A stretch of 64,000 nucleotides of DNA from Maribacter hydrothermalis (GTDB taxonomy: Bacteria; Bacteroidota; Bacteroidia; Flavobacteriales; Flavobacteriaceae), in NCBI RefSeq assembly GCF_001913155.1, contig NZ_CP018760.1:248001-312000 (forward strand), read 5' to 3'. The notes beneath the pieces are model-generated. The model saw nothing but the letters and a program-made list of their open reading frames with translations, was not told the DNA's origin and ran no database searches. Shown here piece after piece: positions 57,209 through 64,000 of this stretch. How positions within the stretch are numbered: the first letter of the stretch is position 1; the number at the start of each line of letters is the position of its first letter. Both the position numbers and the translations under genes were made by a program.

Positions 57209-57252
57209 GTGACCAATGTCATAGGACTTAAACTAATTATAATGTAATTTTC
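57209..57252 (+). promoter_or_regulatory. GTGAC-type promoter of the DUF2892 gene
   Basis: GTGAC-CAAT-GTCAT (57209-57222, centre 57215.5) precedes TAATTTTC (57245-57252), one mismatch from TAnnTTTG, 29.5 bp from the centre. The leader would be about 80 nt. The inner TGAC-N4-GTCA also fits an FNR site. Confidence 0.65.
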
Positions 57253-57339
57253 AATAGTCAAATAGGCCGCCTTTATGTTTGTCCATAAATTTTTGGCAAC
57301 ATTACAAATTACTTTAAGCAATAACTAAAAATTAGTATC

Positions 57340-57546
57340 ATGAAAAAAAATATGGGAAGCACAGACCGTTTTATTCGAATTTTTATAGCCGTAGCACTTT
57401 TAACAACCTTTTATACGGATACCGTTACCGGAACTTTAGGTTATATAATGGCAGCGGTGGCAGGCATTCTAATTTTGACAACCTTTATTAGTTTTTGTCC
57501 AATCTATACTGTTTTAGGAGTCAATACCTGCAAAATTAAAAAGTAA
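57340..57546 (+). CDS. DUF2892 small membrane protein (YgaP-like)
   Basis: This 68-aa protein has two membrane helices and the family element SFCPIYTVLGVNTCKIK with two Cys. DUF2892 domains are fused to rhodaneses in YgaP, so the protein fits a sulfur-transfer module. It has its own upstream box and converges on the porin gene. Confidence 0.88.
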   Translation: MKKNMGSTDRFIRIFIAVALLTTFYTDTVTGTLGYIMAAVAGILILTTFISFCPIYTVLGVNTCKIKK

Positions 57547-57586
57547 TATTAGGAAATTTCATTTCACACCATTACACCTAAATAGT

Positions 57587-58921
57587 TTAAAAATTATAGT
57601 TAAGAACAAAGTCTAGATGAAACATATCTACCTTGTTAAAATAGAAATTGGGATTATCCGGTATATCCCCATTTCCAATTTTAGCAGTCAAAAGCAACTC
57701 TGGCCGAAATCGCTTTAACTTTTTAATATCAAAGAAAATATCTAGGTTAACATGGGTGTAATTTGGCATAGCATACTTGTTTAATATGGCATTGTCTACG
57801 TCTGGTTTCCAGTACTTACCCATACTAAGTATGGTGTTTAGGTTTAGATCTTTATGTATTAAAAAATCCTTTTTATAATTCACTACTAGAGCATGATTAT
57901 CCGCTGTCCCTTCACTACGCTCACGCTTTTGAAAACTGAATAAGTCTTCCCTACCCCATTCTCTTGGAGCTATAAATTGACCGTGCGGTAATATTCTATC
58001 ATACCCTAAAGAAACTAAACCTGCTTTAATTTTATAGGAGATTTTTAACCCTAACACATCAGCTGAATTTTGATTAAAATAACGAAAGGAATCTATATTG
58101 CTACCACCATTACCAACCTTATTTTGGTGTAACCACTCCCCTTCTAATTGAACAGATTTTGTAATTTTATAAGAAGGTTTTAAATAGAATGAATTGAATA
58201 TGTTTTCAACATACTGATTCCAGACGTTCACAGTTAAATTATCGGCTATTTCAAAATCAACATTAGCCAATAAAATATAATCAGATGCCGTATTATTTGA
58301 ATACAACGCTGTATTCCCATAAACGTTTCTACCCTCGGGGTATGTACCTATACTTTCCCCTATACCATAAAATTTGCCTGTAGATCTAGGTGCAATTTCA
58401 TTTAAAAATCCCAATTGCATTATTGTGTTGTTTATCTTATGGTCATACCAAAAACCCTGTACTAGAGTAGGTATCATTCTACCATCTTCAGGGTTAATCA
58501 AAGGTGAATTCACCTTCATTCTGCCTAAAGTAAATGTGTGATTCTTAACCCTATATTTAACATGAAGTTCTCCTAATAAAAAAACGGCATCATTTTCTAG
58601 ATCTAACCTATCAAAAAGTCCTTCTTCGTATCTACTTAATTTATTGGTAGTTACATCGGGTATTGTTAGGTCCTGTAATCCAAGATTAGTAGCATTATAA
58701 ACTGCAGCTCCTATTTCTAAATTTTTAAGCAGTTTGTATTGATATTTCAATTTTCCTCCTGTTGCCAATGCATTAAAATCTTTCAATTCTCCTTTGTTTG
58801 ACGTCATCATATAATAGGTCCGCCATTGCCCAGAAAGGGTTCCCATCTTCTTTGTATCAACAGAATCTTGTGCCATAGAAAATATGGGTAAACAAAAAAT
58901 GAATAGAAATACTAATCGCAT
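57587..58921 (-). CDS. Outer-membrane porin-like barrel (OprD/OprO-like)
   Basis: This 444-aa protein has a signal peptide (MRLVFLFIFCLPIFSMAQ) and a long, alternating-strand barrel with ends such as YRVKNHTFTLGRMKVNSPLINPEDGRMIP and a C-terminal aromatic Phe. The pattern of LxxGRxxxxSP and large exposed loops is typical of OprD-type channels. It starts 4 bp after the TsdA-like cytochrome gene, so the two form an operon, which suggests a channel for the substrate of that cytochrome. Confidence 0.75.
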   Translation of the reverse strand: MRLVFLFIFCLPIFSMAQDSVDTKKMGTLSGQWRTYYMMTSNKGELKDFNALATGGKLKYQYKLLKNLEIGAAVYNATNLGLQDLTIPDVTTNKLSRYEEGLFDRLDLENDAVFLLGELHVKYRVKNHTFTLGRMKVNSPLINPEDGRMIPTLVQGFWYDHKINNTIMQLGFLNEIAPRSTGKFYGIGESIGTYPEGRNVYGNTALYSNNTASDYILLANVDFEIADNLTVNVWNQYVENIFNSFYLKPSYKITKSVQLEGEWLHQNKVGNGGSNIDSFRYFNQNSADVLGLKISYKIKAGLVSLGYDRILPHGQFIAPREWGREDLFSFQKRERSEGTADNHALVVNYKKDFLIHKDLNLNTILSMGKYWKPDVDNAILNKYAMPNYTHVNLDIFFDIKKLKRFRPELLLTAKIGNGDIPDNPNFYFNKVDMFHLDFVLNYNF

Positions 58922-58925
58922 TATG

Positions 58926-59963
58926 CTATTTTGTTTTGATAATTCCGTATTTCTGCTTATAAAAATCCATTATGGGAGGAAAAGGGCCATATTTATGCTG
59001 TTCGGCAGAAAAATCATCTACCCATGGTCCATAGGGCGTAGATACTGGTTTTAGTTTCTTGTCTGGATAATCATTTTCAGTATTCAACTTATGAGGTCTG
59101 GTAAAACTATTAATATATCCGGCTACATGATATGCCTCCTCATCTGTTAATTTTGGATTATCCCAGGTGGCTTGTAAATATGGCATGTTACTTTTTATAA
59201 ATTCAGCCGAAGTAATCACCCTATTCATACCAGCACCATCATTAAAACTATCTGGTCCCCAAAGTGGCGGATACGTATAACTTTTACCATCCACTGCATT
59301 GAGAACTCCTTCCCCATTTTCACCATGGCAGATTACACATTCTTTTTGATACACCTGACTACCTTTTTCTAAGTTAACTGCTACATTGGGAATCTCAATT
59401 TTTGGATACCCTTTAAACTCCGCTTTTCTATTCTCTGGCAATCCTTCACTTAGCCAGGCCATATAAGCTACTATAGCATCCATTTTATCCGAATCTACAG
59501 GTAGCATTCTACCATTCATACTCCTTTCCATACATCCATTTATTCGGCCTTCAATAGTACCTATTTTATTACCACGACCACCAAATTGAGGGAAACGCTC
59601 TAAAATACCCACCCAAGAACCGGAACCTGCCTGTGCACCCTGTTTTAAATGACAATTGGCGCAAGCTAAATTGTTTCCACTATAGCGATCTGCAGGATTC
59701 ACTGCCTTGGGACCCATATATTTTGAGGACTCTGCTATCAGGTAATAGCCTTTTTTTACTTCTGCAGGCATATTATTAATTTCAGAAATGGCATTCCTAG
59801 GTTCCCAGTTTACACTTGTAGCGATTTCATCCGTCTCGGAAGTACTAACAGATTTAACATATGGCTTATAATTTAAAAGCCATAAAAATACAATACCGAC
59901 CAAAACGAATACTATCGCAAATAGTTTAAAAAATTGTTTCGCCAATATTCGTAATTCATTCAT
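58926..59963 (-). CDS. TsdA-like diheme cytochrome c (thiosulfate dehydrogenase family)
   Basis: This 345-aa protein has an N-terminal membrane anchor (about 10-30) and two heme c motifs, CANCHLKQG and CVICHGENG. The intervening segment WVGILERFPQFGGRGNKIGTIEGRINGCMERSMNGRM is typical of thiosulfate dehydrogenases; the Cys in GCMERS is the likely axial heme ligand as in TsdA. These enzymes oxidise thiosulfate to tetrathionate, or reduce tetrathionate. The membrane anchor is unlike the soluble forms. It shares a bidirectional GTAAC box with the DsrE-like gene. Confidence 0.75.
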   Translation of the reverse strand: MNELRILAKQFFKLFAIVFVLVGIVFLWLLNYKPYVKSVSTSETDEIATSVNWEPRNAISEINNMPAEVKKGYYLIAESSKYMGPKAVNPADRYSGNNLACANCHLKQGAQAGSGSWVGILERFPQFGGRGNKIGTIEGRINGCMERSMNGRMLPVDSDKMDAIVAYMAWLSEGLPENRKAEFKGYPKIEIPNVAVNLEKGSQVYQKECVICHGENGEGVLNAVDGKSYTYPPLWGPDSFNDGAGMNRVITSAEFIKSNMPYLQATWDNPKLTDEEAYHVAGYINSFTRPHKLNTENDYPDKKLKPVSTPYGPWVDDFSAEQHKYGPFPPIMDFYKQKYGIIKTK

Positions 59964-59993
59964 ACAAATGTAATCTTACGCTAATTTAAATAA

Positions 59994-60067
59994 CGAATCT
60001 ATAATTTACACATGATTATTAAAGTAACCGTAGTTACAGTAAAGTTAAATACATTAACTTACTTTTA
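59994..60067. promoter_or_regulatory. Bidirectional GTAAC-type promoter for tsdA-like and dsrE-like genes
   Basis: GTAAC-CGTA-GTTAC (60024-60037, centre 60030.5) has a -7 box on each side at the same distance of 29.5 bp. They are TAGATTCG (59994-60001, minus strand, one mismatch) toward the cytochrome and TACTTTTA (60060-60067, plus strand, one mismatch) toward the DsrE gene. Leaders are about 25 and 80 nt. Confidence 0.7.
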
Positions 60068-60151
60068 TTGCTCTTAAAAATAACGGACATTAGTATAGAA
60101 CTTTAGTTTACACCAAACCAACGTATTAGTAATTTTAAAATTTACCAGAAC

Positions 60152-60679
60152 ATGAAAAAAGCATTCTTAATTGTAATAGTATTTATGACTACACAACTAA
60201 TTTCAGCACAAGACTGGACTACACCCATTATTAAAGGCTACGGAAAAATAAAGGAATTTAAGGATGTGGTTACGCAGCCAGACCCTACCAAAGAGTATAA
60301 TCTTGTATTTGACCTTAAAGATGAACGTGTACTAGAAGGCATTAACATAGGCTATTTCAAGATCGCCAGAATGATAAATATGCTAGGTGCCGGTGGTGTT
60401 TCTCCTGATAATGTAAACATCGTTGCCGCTATACATGGGGGTGCAACATTTACCGCATTGAACGAAGACAAATACCAAGAAAAATATGAAAAGGCAAATC
60501 CTGATGCGGAGGTAATAAAATTATTAAAGGAATACGGCGTAAAATTTTATGTTTGTGCGCAAGCAACGGCCGCTAGAGATATAAGTGCAGCAGATTTAAA
60601 CCCAAATACAGAACTGAGCTTATCTGCTATGATGGTGCTTGCCAATTACCAATTAGAAGGGTATATTTTTATGCCTTAA
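60152..60679 (+). CDS. DsrE/F-like periplasmic protein
   Basis: This 175-aa protein has a signal peptide (MKKAFLIVIVFMTTQLISAQ) and a DsrE-type fold with the late Cys in YVCAQATAARDIS. Family members bind or transfer sulfane sulfur. Here the export signal would place it in the periplasm, along with the TsdA-like cytochrome. It is followed 11 bp later by a methyltransferase gene. Confidence 0.85.
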   Translation: MKKAFLIVIVFMTTQLISAQDWTTPIIKGYGKIKEFKDVVTQPDPTKEYNLVFDLKDERVLEGINIGYFKIARMINMLGAGGVSPDNVNIVAAIHGGATFTALNEDKYQEKYEKANPDAEVIKLLKEYGVKFYVCAQATAARDISAADLNPNTELSLSAMMVLANYQLEGYIFMP

Positions 60680-60690
60680 TTGAGCATGAT

Positions 60691-61281
60691 ATGAAAGATT
60701 TTTGGAATGCCCGGTATAAGGAGGAAAGTTATGCTTATGGAAATTTACCTAATGAATTCTTTAAACAACAGCTAGATAAATTAAAAGTAGGTTCAATTCT
60801 TTTACCTGCTGAGGGCGAAGGTAGAAATGCCGTTTACGCACTCTCTAAAGGTTGGGAAGTAATGGCCTTTGACTTTAGCAAATCTGCTAAGGACAAAGCT
60901 CAGAATCTGGCCAAAAAAAATGGTTTCCATCTTGAATATCAAGTAATAGATGTGCTTGATTTTGAAACAACAAAAAAGTTTGATGTTATTTGTTTTTGTT
61001 ATACACATTTTCCTTCATCTATTCGATTTAAAGCAAGTCAACATCTCCTAAAATCCTTAAGCACCAAAGGATATGTTATTTTTGAAGGGTTCTCTAAAAA
61101 ACAATTAGGTAAAACTTCTGGCGGACCTAAAGATATAAGCATGCTCTACTCCATTGCTGAAATTGAAAAAGAGTTTGAAGGTTTACATTTTGAAATGTTA
61201 AAAGAGCAAGAAATAGAATTAAATGAAGGGCCTTATCATATAGGTAACGCATCCGTAATTCGTTTCTTTGGAAGTAAATAA
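60691..61281 (+). CDS. SAM-dependent methyltransferase (TehB/thiol methyltransferase-like)
   Basis: This 196-aa class I methyltransferase has MKDFWNARYKEESYAYGNLPNEFF as its start, then the SAM loop LLPAEGEGRNAVYALSKGWEVMAFDFS, as in the TehB-like or thiol-methyltransferase group. Its place directly after the DsrE-like gene suggests a thiol or sulfide substrate, but that is inferred from context. It ends at a bidirectional terminator. Confidence 0.82.
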   Translation: MKDFWNARYKEESYAYGNLPNEFFKQQLDKLKVGSILLPAEGEGRNAVYALSKGWEVMAFDFSKSAKDKAQNLAKKNGFHLEYQVIDVLDFETTKKFDVICFCYTHFPSSIRFKASQHLLKSLSTKGYVIFEGFSKKQLGKTSGGPKDISMLYSIAEIEKEFEGLHFEMLKEQEIELNEGPYHIGNASVIRFFGSK

Positions 61282-61286
61282 ATCAT

Positions 61287-61313
61287 AAAAGGGACCCTAT
61301 TTTGGTCCCTTTT
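61287..61313. terminator. Bidirectional terminator between methyltransferase and TonB receptor genes
   Basis: A 10-bp perfect stem AAAAGGGACC (61287-61296) with GGTCCCTTTT (61304-61313) has a 7-nt loop. A/T runs on both sides allow termination of both the plus-strand methyltransferase and the minus-strand receptor. Confidence 0.85.
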
Positions 61314-61329
61314 ATATTATCTGAATCTA

Positions 61330-63627
61330 CTAAAATTTAAACTGTGCAAAAGCTGTTAAATTTCTACCTGGGTCATTGATAGGAAACGTCCCAAATGCTG
61401 CCTGATTGTTAAAAGCGAAGTTTAAATGATTGTTATAAGTCTTATCAAACACATTTAAAACTGCTAAACCTAAAGTTATATTTTTAACGGGTATAATTCC
61501 GAAACGTAAATCCATTACTTCATAACCTGGCGTAACCTGTTCCCCAAACGATAGTGCTATATCTTCTTGTTTAGAGGTTATTGTATAATTTGCATTTATC
61601 CAAAATTTTTCCTTTTCATAACCAAGTTTAAACCTTGTTGTTAGTGGCGGCACTAGAGGTAGTGACTCGTTTAAATCATTATTCTTGGCATAAACATAAG
61701 AAAGTTCAGTAGTGAAATTTAAATGATTCCAAAAATCTACTCCCGCCATAATTTCAAATCCGGTTTTATAGGCTTCATCTAAATTCCGAAATACTTTGGA
61801 GTAACGTGGTTCATTCATAGGCATGAATTTTCTTGGTTGTGTTTCATCAATTACGGCAACTATATAATTTTCATACAGTGAATAGTAAAAAGATGTGCTA
61901 TAATTAAACTTGTCTAAACCATTTTCCGAAATTGGTAAATTTCCTTTAAATCCTACTTCGAACTGATTATTTACCTCTGCATCTAAATTTGGATTACCAA
62001 TATATTCATAAGAATCCTGACCTACGGTAAAATGATTTATAACACGTTCTATCATATTGGCAGAACGAACGCCCCTACCATAAGCAACTTCCATAATAAA
62101 CTGATTAGATAGTACATATTTAATGGATGCCGTACCACTAAAGTTATGTTCGGTTCTTTTATCTAAATCTGGATACATCGCTGCAAAATCTGCTTCTGGA
62201 TCTTTAATTTCAGAGGTAACATTATCATACCGTAAGCCCACGGTAGCCATTGTTTTAGAAGTTAAAGGATATTTGCTTTCTACAAACACACCCAAATCAT
62301 TGATATAAGAATCTTGCCATACTTTGTCTATAAATTGAACAGGGGTGGCCAAAGGCCCCATAGCATTTCTTTTTACCAATCTAACACGGTTTCCGTCCCT
62401 AGCAATAGCTAAATAATCAAGACCTGTATAAAGTGCCATTTTTTCAGTAGGCTTTAACTTAAATTCTAACTTACCTCCTGCAGTGGTAGCATCTATTTCA
62501 GACAAAGCATCGGTCATCATAAAACTAGGCCGTTCCTTATTACTCATAATATGGTCCACATAGCTATAGTAGATTTTAGCATCTATATTTTCAACTAAAC
62601 CTGTTAATCCTTTTAGCTTATAATCTAAAGAAAGTATACTGCTGTTGTCCTCGTCGGTATCCATAGGCAAACCTGCATGTAAAACATCACGGCCATACGA
62701 TTGCCTCCAATGTGCTTGTAATCGTTGTTGACTAGAAAAATTATAACCCGCTTTTATTCCATAATCTAAACTTCTAAAAGAACTAGGAATTTCAACCCCA
62801 TCGCCATCTTCATAATTTCCAAAATCACGAAAACCTACATTCCCGACAATATCATATTTTTCTGTTGCCTGTTGTAGTCTTGCCATAGATACTAAAGAGC
62901 CGCCATTGCTTTCGTACCCTGTATTAACGCTCCCGTGCAGCCCAAAATCCTCTGCGGTAGGTTTTTGAGTTACCATGTTAACTATACCACCAAAAGTAGC
63001 TCCATAACGTACTGTATAGGGTCCTTTTATAATCTCTATTTTTTCTATTTCTTCGGGGATAACGTGCGTAGTAATAGGATCCATACGGTTAGGACAGGCA
63101 TTCATTGCCTTTGTACCTCCATCAAACTGAACATTTAACTGCTCATATTGTGTTGCCCTAAAACTTGGGTCAATGGCATAATTACCTCTTTTAATTAACG
63201 AGAAACCGTTAACATCATTAAATAAATCGGCAACATTTCTTGGTTGAACAATTTTCTTAACATAGTCATTAGTCTCTAAGGTAAGAACAGGGTCAATTTT
63301 TATATTCCCTGTAACCATAACTCCATTTATGGTAATGGGAGACTCTTGCATGGTAATAAAAATTGGCTCATTATTAACTTCTACCTGATGTTGTATTGTT
63401 TTGTACCCCATAAAAGAAATGGTCAATATCACATTTTCCCGGGTCGTTTTTAATTCAAAATCTCCATTAACATCTGAATATGTTGCGGATCCATTATTTG
63501 CCAGAATATGAGCCCCATTTAATGGTTCTTGGTTTACTTCTGAAACAATTTTTCCATTTAAATTTTGTGCGTTCAATAGGGGCGTCGATAATAATATCGC
63601 TAGCACCCAAAAATATTTTAGGTTCAT
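61330..63627 (-). CDS. TonB-dependent outer-membrane receptor, copper-receptor-like
   Basis: This 765-aa receptor has a signal peptide, an N-terminal carboxypeptidase-regulatory-like domain (about 20-95, NGKIVSEVNQEPLNGAHI), a plug domain and a barrel ending in Phe. The plug contains the motif C-x3-M in ACPNRMDPITTH, reminiscent of the CxxxM copper site of OprC/NosA. Copper uptake would serve the cbb3 and NosZ enzymes encoded nearby. The copper assignment is from this motif and context, not proven. Confidence 0.82.
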   Translation of the reverse strand: MNLKYFWVLAILLSTPLLNAQNLNGKIVSEVNQEPLNGAHILANNGSATYSDVNGDFELKTTRENVILTISFMGYKTIQHQVEVNNEPIFITMQESPITINGVMVTGNIKIDPVLTLETNDYVKKIVQPRNVADLFNDVNGFSLIKRGNYAIDPSFRATQYEQLNVQFDGGTKAMNACPNRMDPITTHVIPEEIEKIEIIKGPYTVRYGATFGGIVNMVTQKPTAEDFGLHGSVNTGYESNGGSLVSMARLQQATEKYDIVGNVGFRDFGNYEDGDGVEIPSSFRSLDYGIKAGYNFSSQQRLQAHWRQSYGRDVLHAGLPMDTDEDNSSILSLDYKLKGLTGLVENIDAKIYYSYVDHIMSNKERPSFMMTDALSEIDATTAGGKLEFKLKPTEKMALYTGLDYLAIARDGNRVRLVKRNAMGPLATPVQFIDKVWQDSYINDLGVFVESKYPLTSKTMATVGLRYDNVTSEIKDPEADFAAMYPDLDKRTEHNFSGTASIKYVLSNQFIMEVAYGRGVRSANMIERVINHFTVGQDSYEYIGNPNLDAEVNNQFEVGFKGNLPISENGLDKFNYSTSFYYSLYENYIVAVIDETQPRKFMPMNEPRYSKVFRNLDEAYKTGFEIMAGVDFWNHLNFTTELSYVYAKNNDLNESLPLVPPLTTRFKLGYEKEKFWINANYTITSKQEDIALSFGEQVTPGYEVMDLRFGIIPVKNITLGLAVLNVFDKTYNNHLNFAFNNQAAFGTFPINDPGRNLTAFAQFKF

Positions 63628-63709
63628 TTTTAAAACTTTTAATTATATAGAAATACAGCCAAACACCTGAAATAGTGGCAATGGCAAAATTAGATTGAGG
63701 AAATTACTG

Positions 63710-64000
63710 TTAGAATTTAGGGGGATGGATTATACGCTCAGTGAAATGAAAACTATATAAAACGTTGTATTGTGGTTCAAGTAATGAGGTTACTTGTTTT
63801 TCTAGGAACATTGTGGAAATAAGGGGGCCAATAAAAAGCACTACTTCGTTTTTAAGCCATTCTAAATCGTATGGAATTTTCTCATCATCGGTATCCTGAG
63901 ATAACATTTTCGACAAGGCACACTCTCCATTACAATTCATTTCTGGCCGTGCTTTATTCTCACAAAAGCGCTCCACAAAATCATCGGTAAACAACGCATA
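63710..64000 (-). CDS. Partial Cys-rich small protein
   Basis: The reading frame is open from the right edge, beginning there as YALFTDDFVERFCENKARPEMNCNGECALSKML. The true start lies beyond the window. It shows the conserved pattern CENKxxPxxxCNGxC common to small Bacteroidota proteins of unknown role near metal uptake genes. The three Cys could bind a metal. It lies 82 bp upstream of the TonB receptor gene on the same strand. Confidence 0.6.
   Translation of the reverse strand, partial: YALFTDDFVERFCENKARPEMNCNGECALSKMLSQDTDDEKIPYDLEWLKNEVVLFIGPLISTMFLEKQVTSLLEPQYNVLYSFHFTERIIHPPKF

Overview
The window comes from a marine-type flavobacterium (Bacteroidota, family Flavobacteriaceae). The evidence is AT-rich DNA, many lipoproteins with a Cys lipobox, Bacteroidota-type -7 promoter boxes (TAnnTTTG), a fused CcoN-CcoO oxidase subunit, a Sec/lipoprotein (clade II type) nitrous oxide reductase, TonB receptors and DinB/DUF983/VIT-type genes typical of the group. 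No rRNA, tRNA or CRISPR array was found.

Layout. (1) 1-11.4 kb: a partial lipoprotein gene, a GH2 beta-galactosidase next to a formylglycine sulfatase (a small sulfated-galactan pair), an M20 amidohydrolase, a MORN/YwqK-like protein, a DKNYY protein, a DoxX-like membrane protein, a DinB lipoprotein and a TspO-like protein. (2) 11.6-16.7 kb: a diheme peroxidase, an IS1182-like insertion sequence of visibly higher GC, and a cassette-like segment carrying an S33 alpha/beta hydrolase between dispersed repeats. (3) 16.7-23 kb: an outer-membrane barrel, then pentose-phosphate genes (transaldolase, transketolase, rpiA) with an esterase and a VIT-type metal transporter. (4) 23-34.3 kb: a universal stress protein, an FNR-type regulator, and the cbb3 oxidase locus ccoI, ccoS-NO-Q-P-G-H plus a SafE-like gene. 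(5) 34.3-41.2 kb: a vanadium-haloperoxidase-like enzyme, a truncated globin, an Rrf2 regulator, the Fe-S repair protein RIC, a 12-TM oxidase-like protein and an unrecognised 619-aa Cys-rich protein. (6) 41.2-51.2 kb: a nos operon (cytochrome c, fasciclin, nosZ, membrane protein, nosL, nosD, nosF, nosY), a second stress protein and anaerobic-type hemN. (7) 51.3-61.3 kb: DUF983, a second Crp/Fnr-family regulator and a sulfur/persulfide module: TSUP permease, CstB-like persulfide dioxygenase-rhodanese, rhodanese, DUF3365 heme lipoprotein, HMA protein, fatty-acid/sterol hydroxylase, DUF2892, a porin, a TsdA-like diheme cytochrome, a DsrE-like protein and a methyltransferase. (8) 61.3-64 kb: a TonB receptor resembling copper receptors, and a partial Cys-rich gene.

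How the parts work together. The main discovery is regulatory. Two families of short palindromes sit in front of the respiratory and sulfur genes. In every complete case the palindrome centre lies exactly 29.5 bp upstream of the first base of a TAnnTTTG-like -7 box, the geometry of a class II activator. TGAY-N4-RTCA (FNR-type) boxes precede the stress protein, the divergent fnr/ccoI pair, ccoS-NOQP, the 619-aa gene, the nos operon and hemN, with a weaker one before the globin gene. GTAAC-N4-GTTAC (NtcA-like GTA-N8-TAC) boxes precede the DUF983-crp operon and most of the sulfur module, so the second regulator at 51.8 kb is the natural candidate activator. A third operator, an imperfect 9-2-9 inverted repeat, precedes both rrf2 and ric and recurs just upstream of the nos FNR box, linking nitrosative-stress sensing to N2O respiration. 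The geometry also decides several translation starts (hemN, the stress protein at 23 kb and the nos cytochrome).
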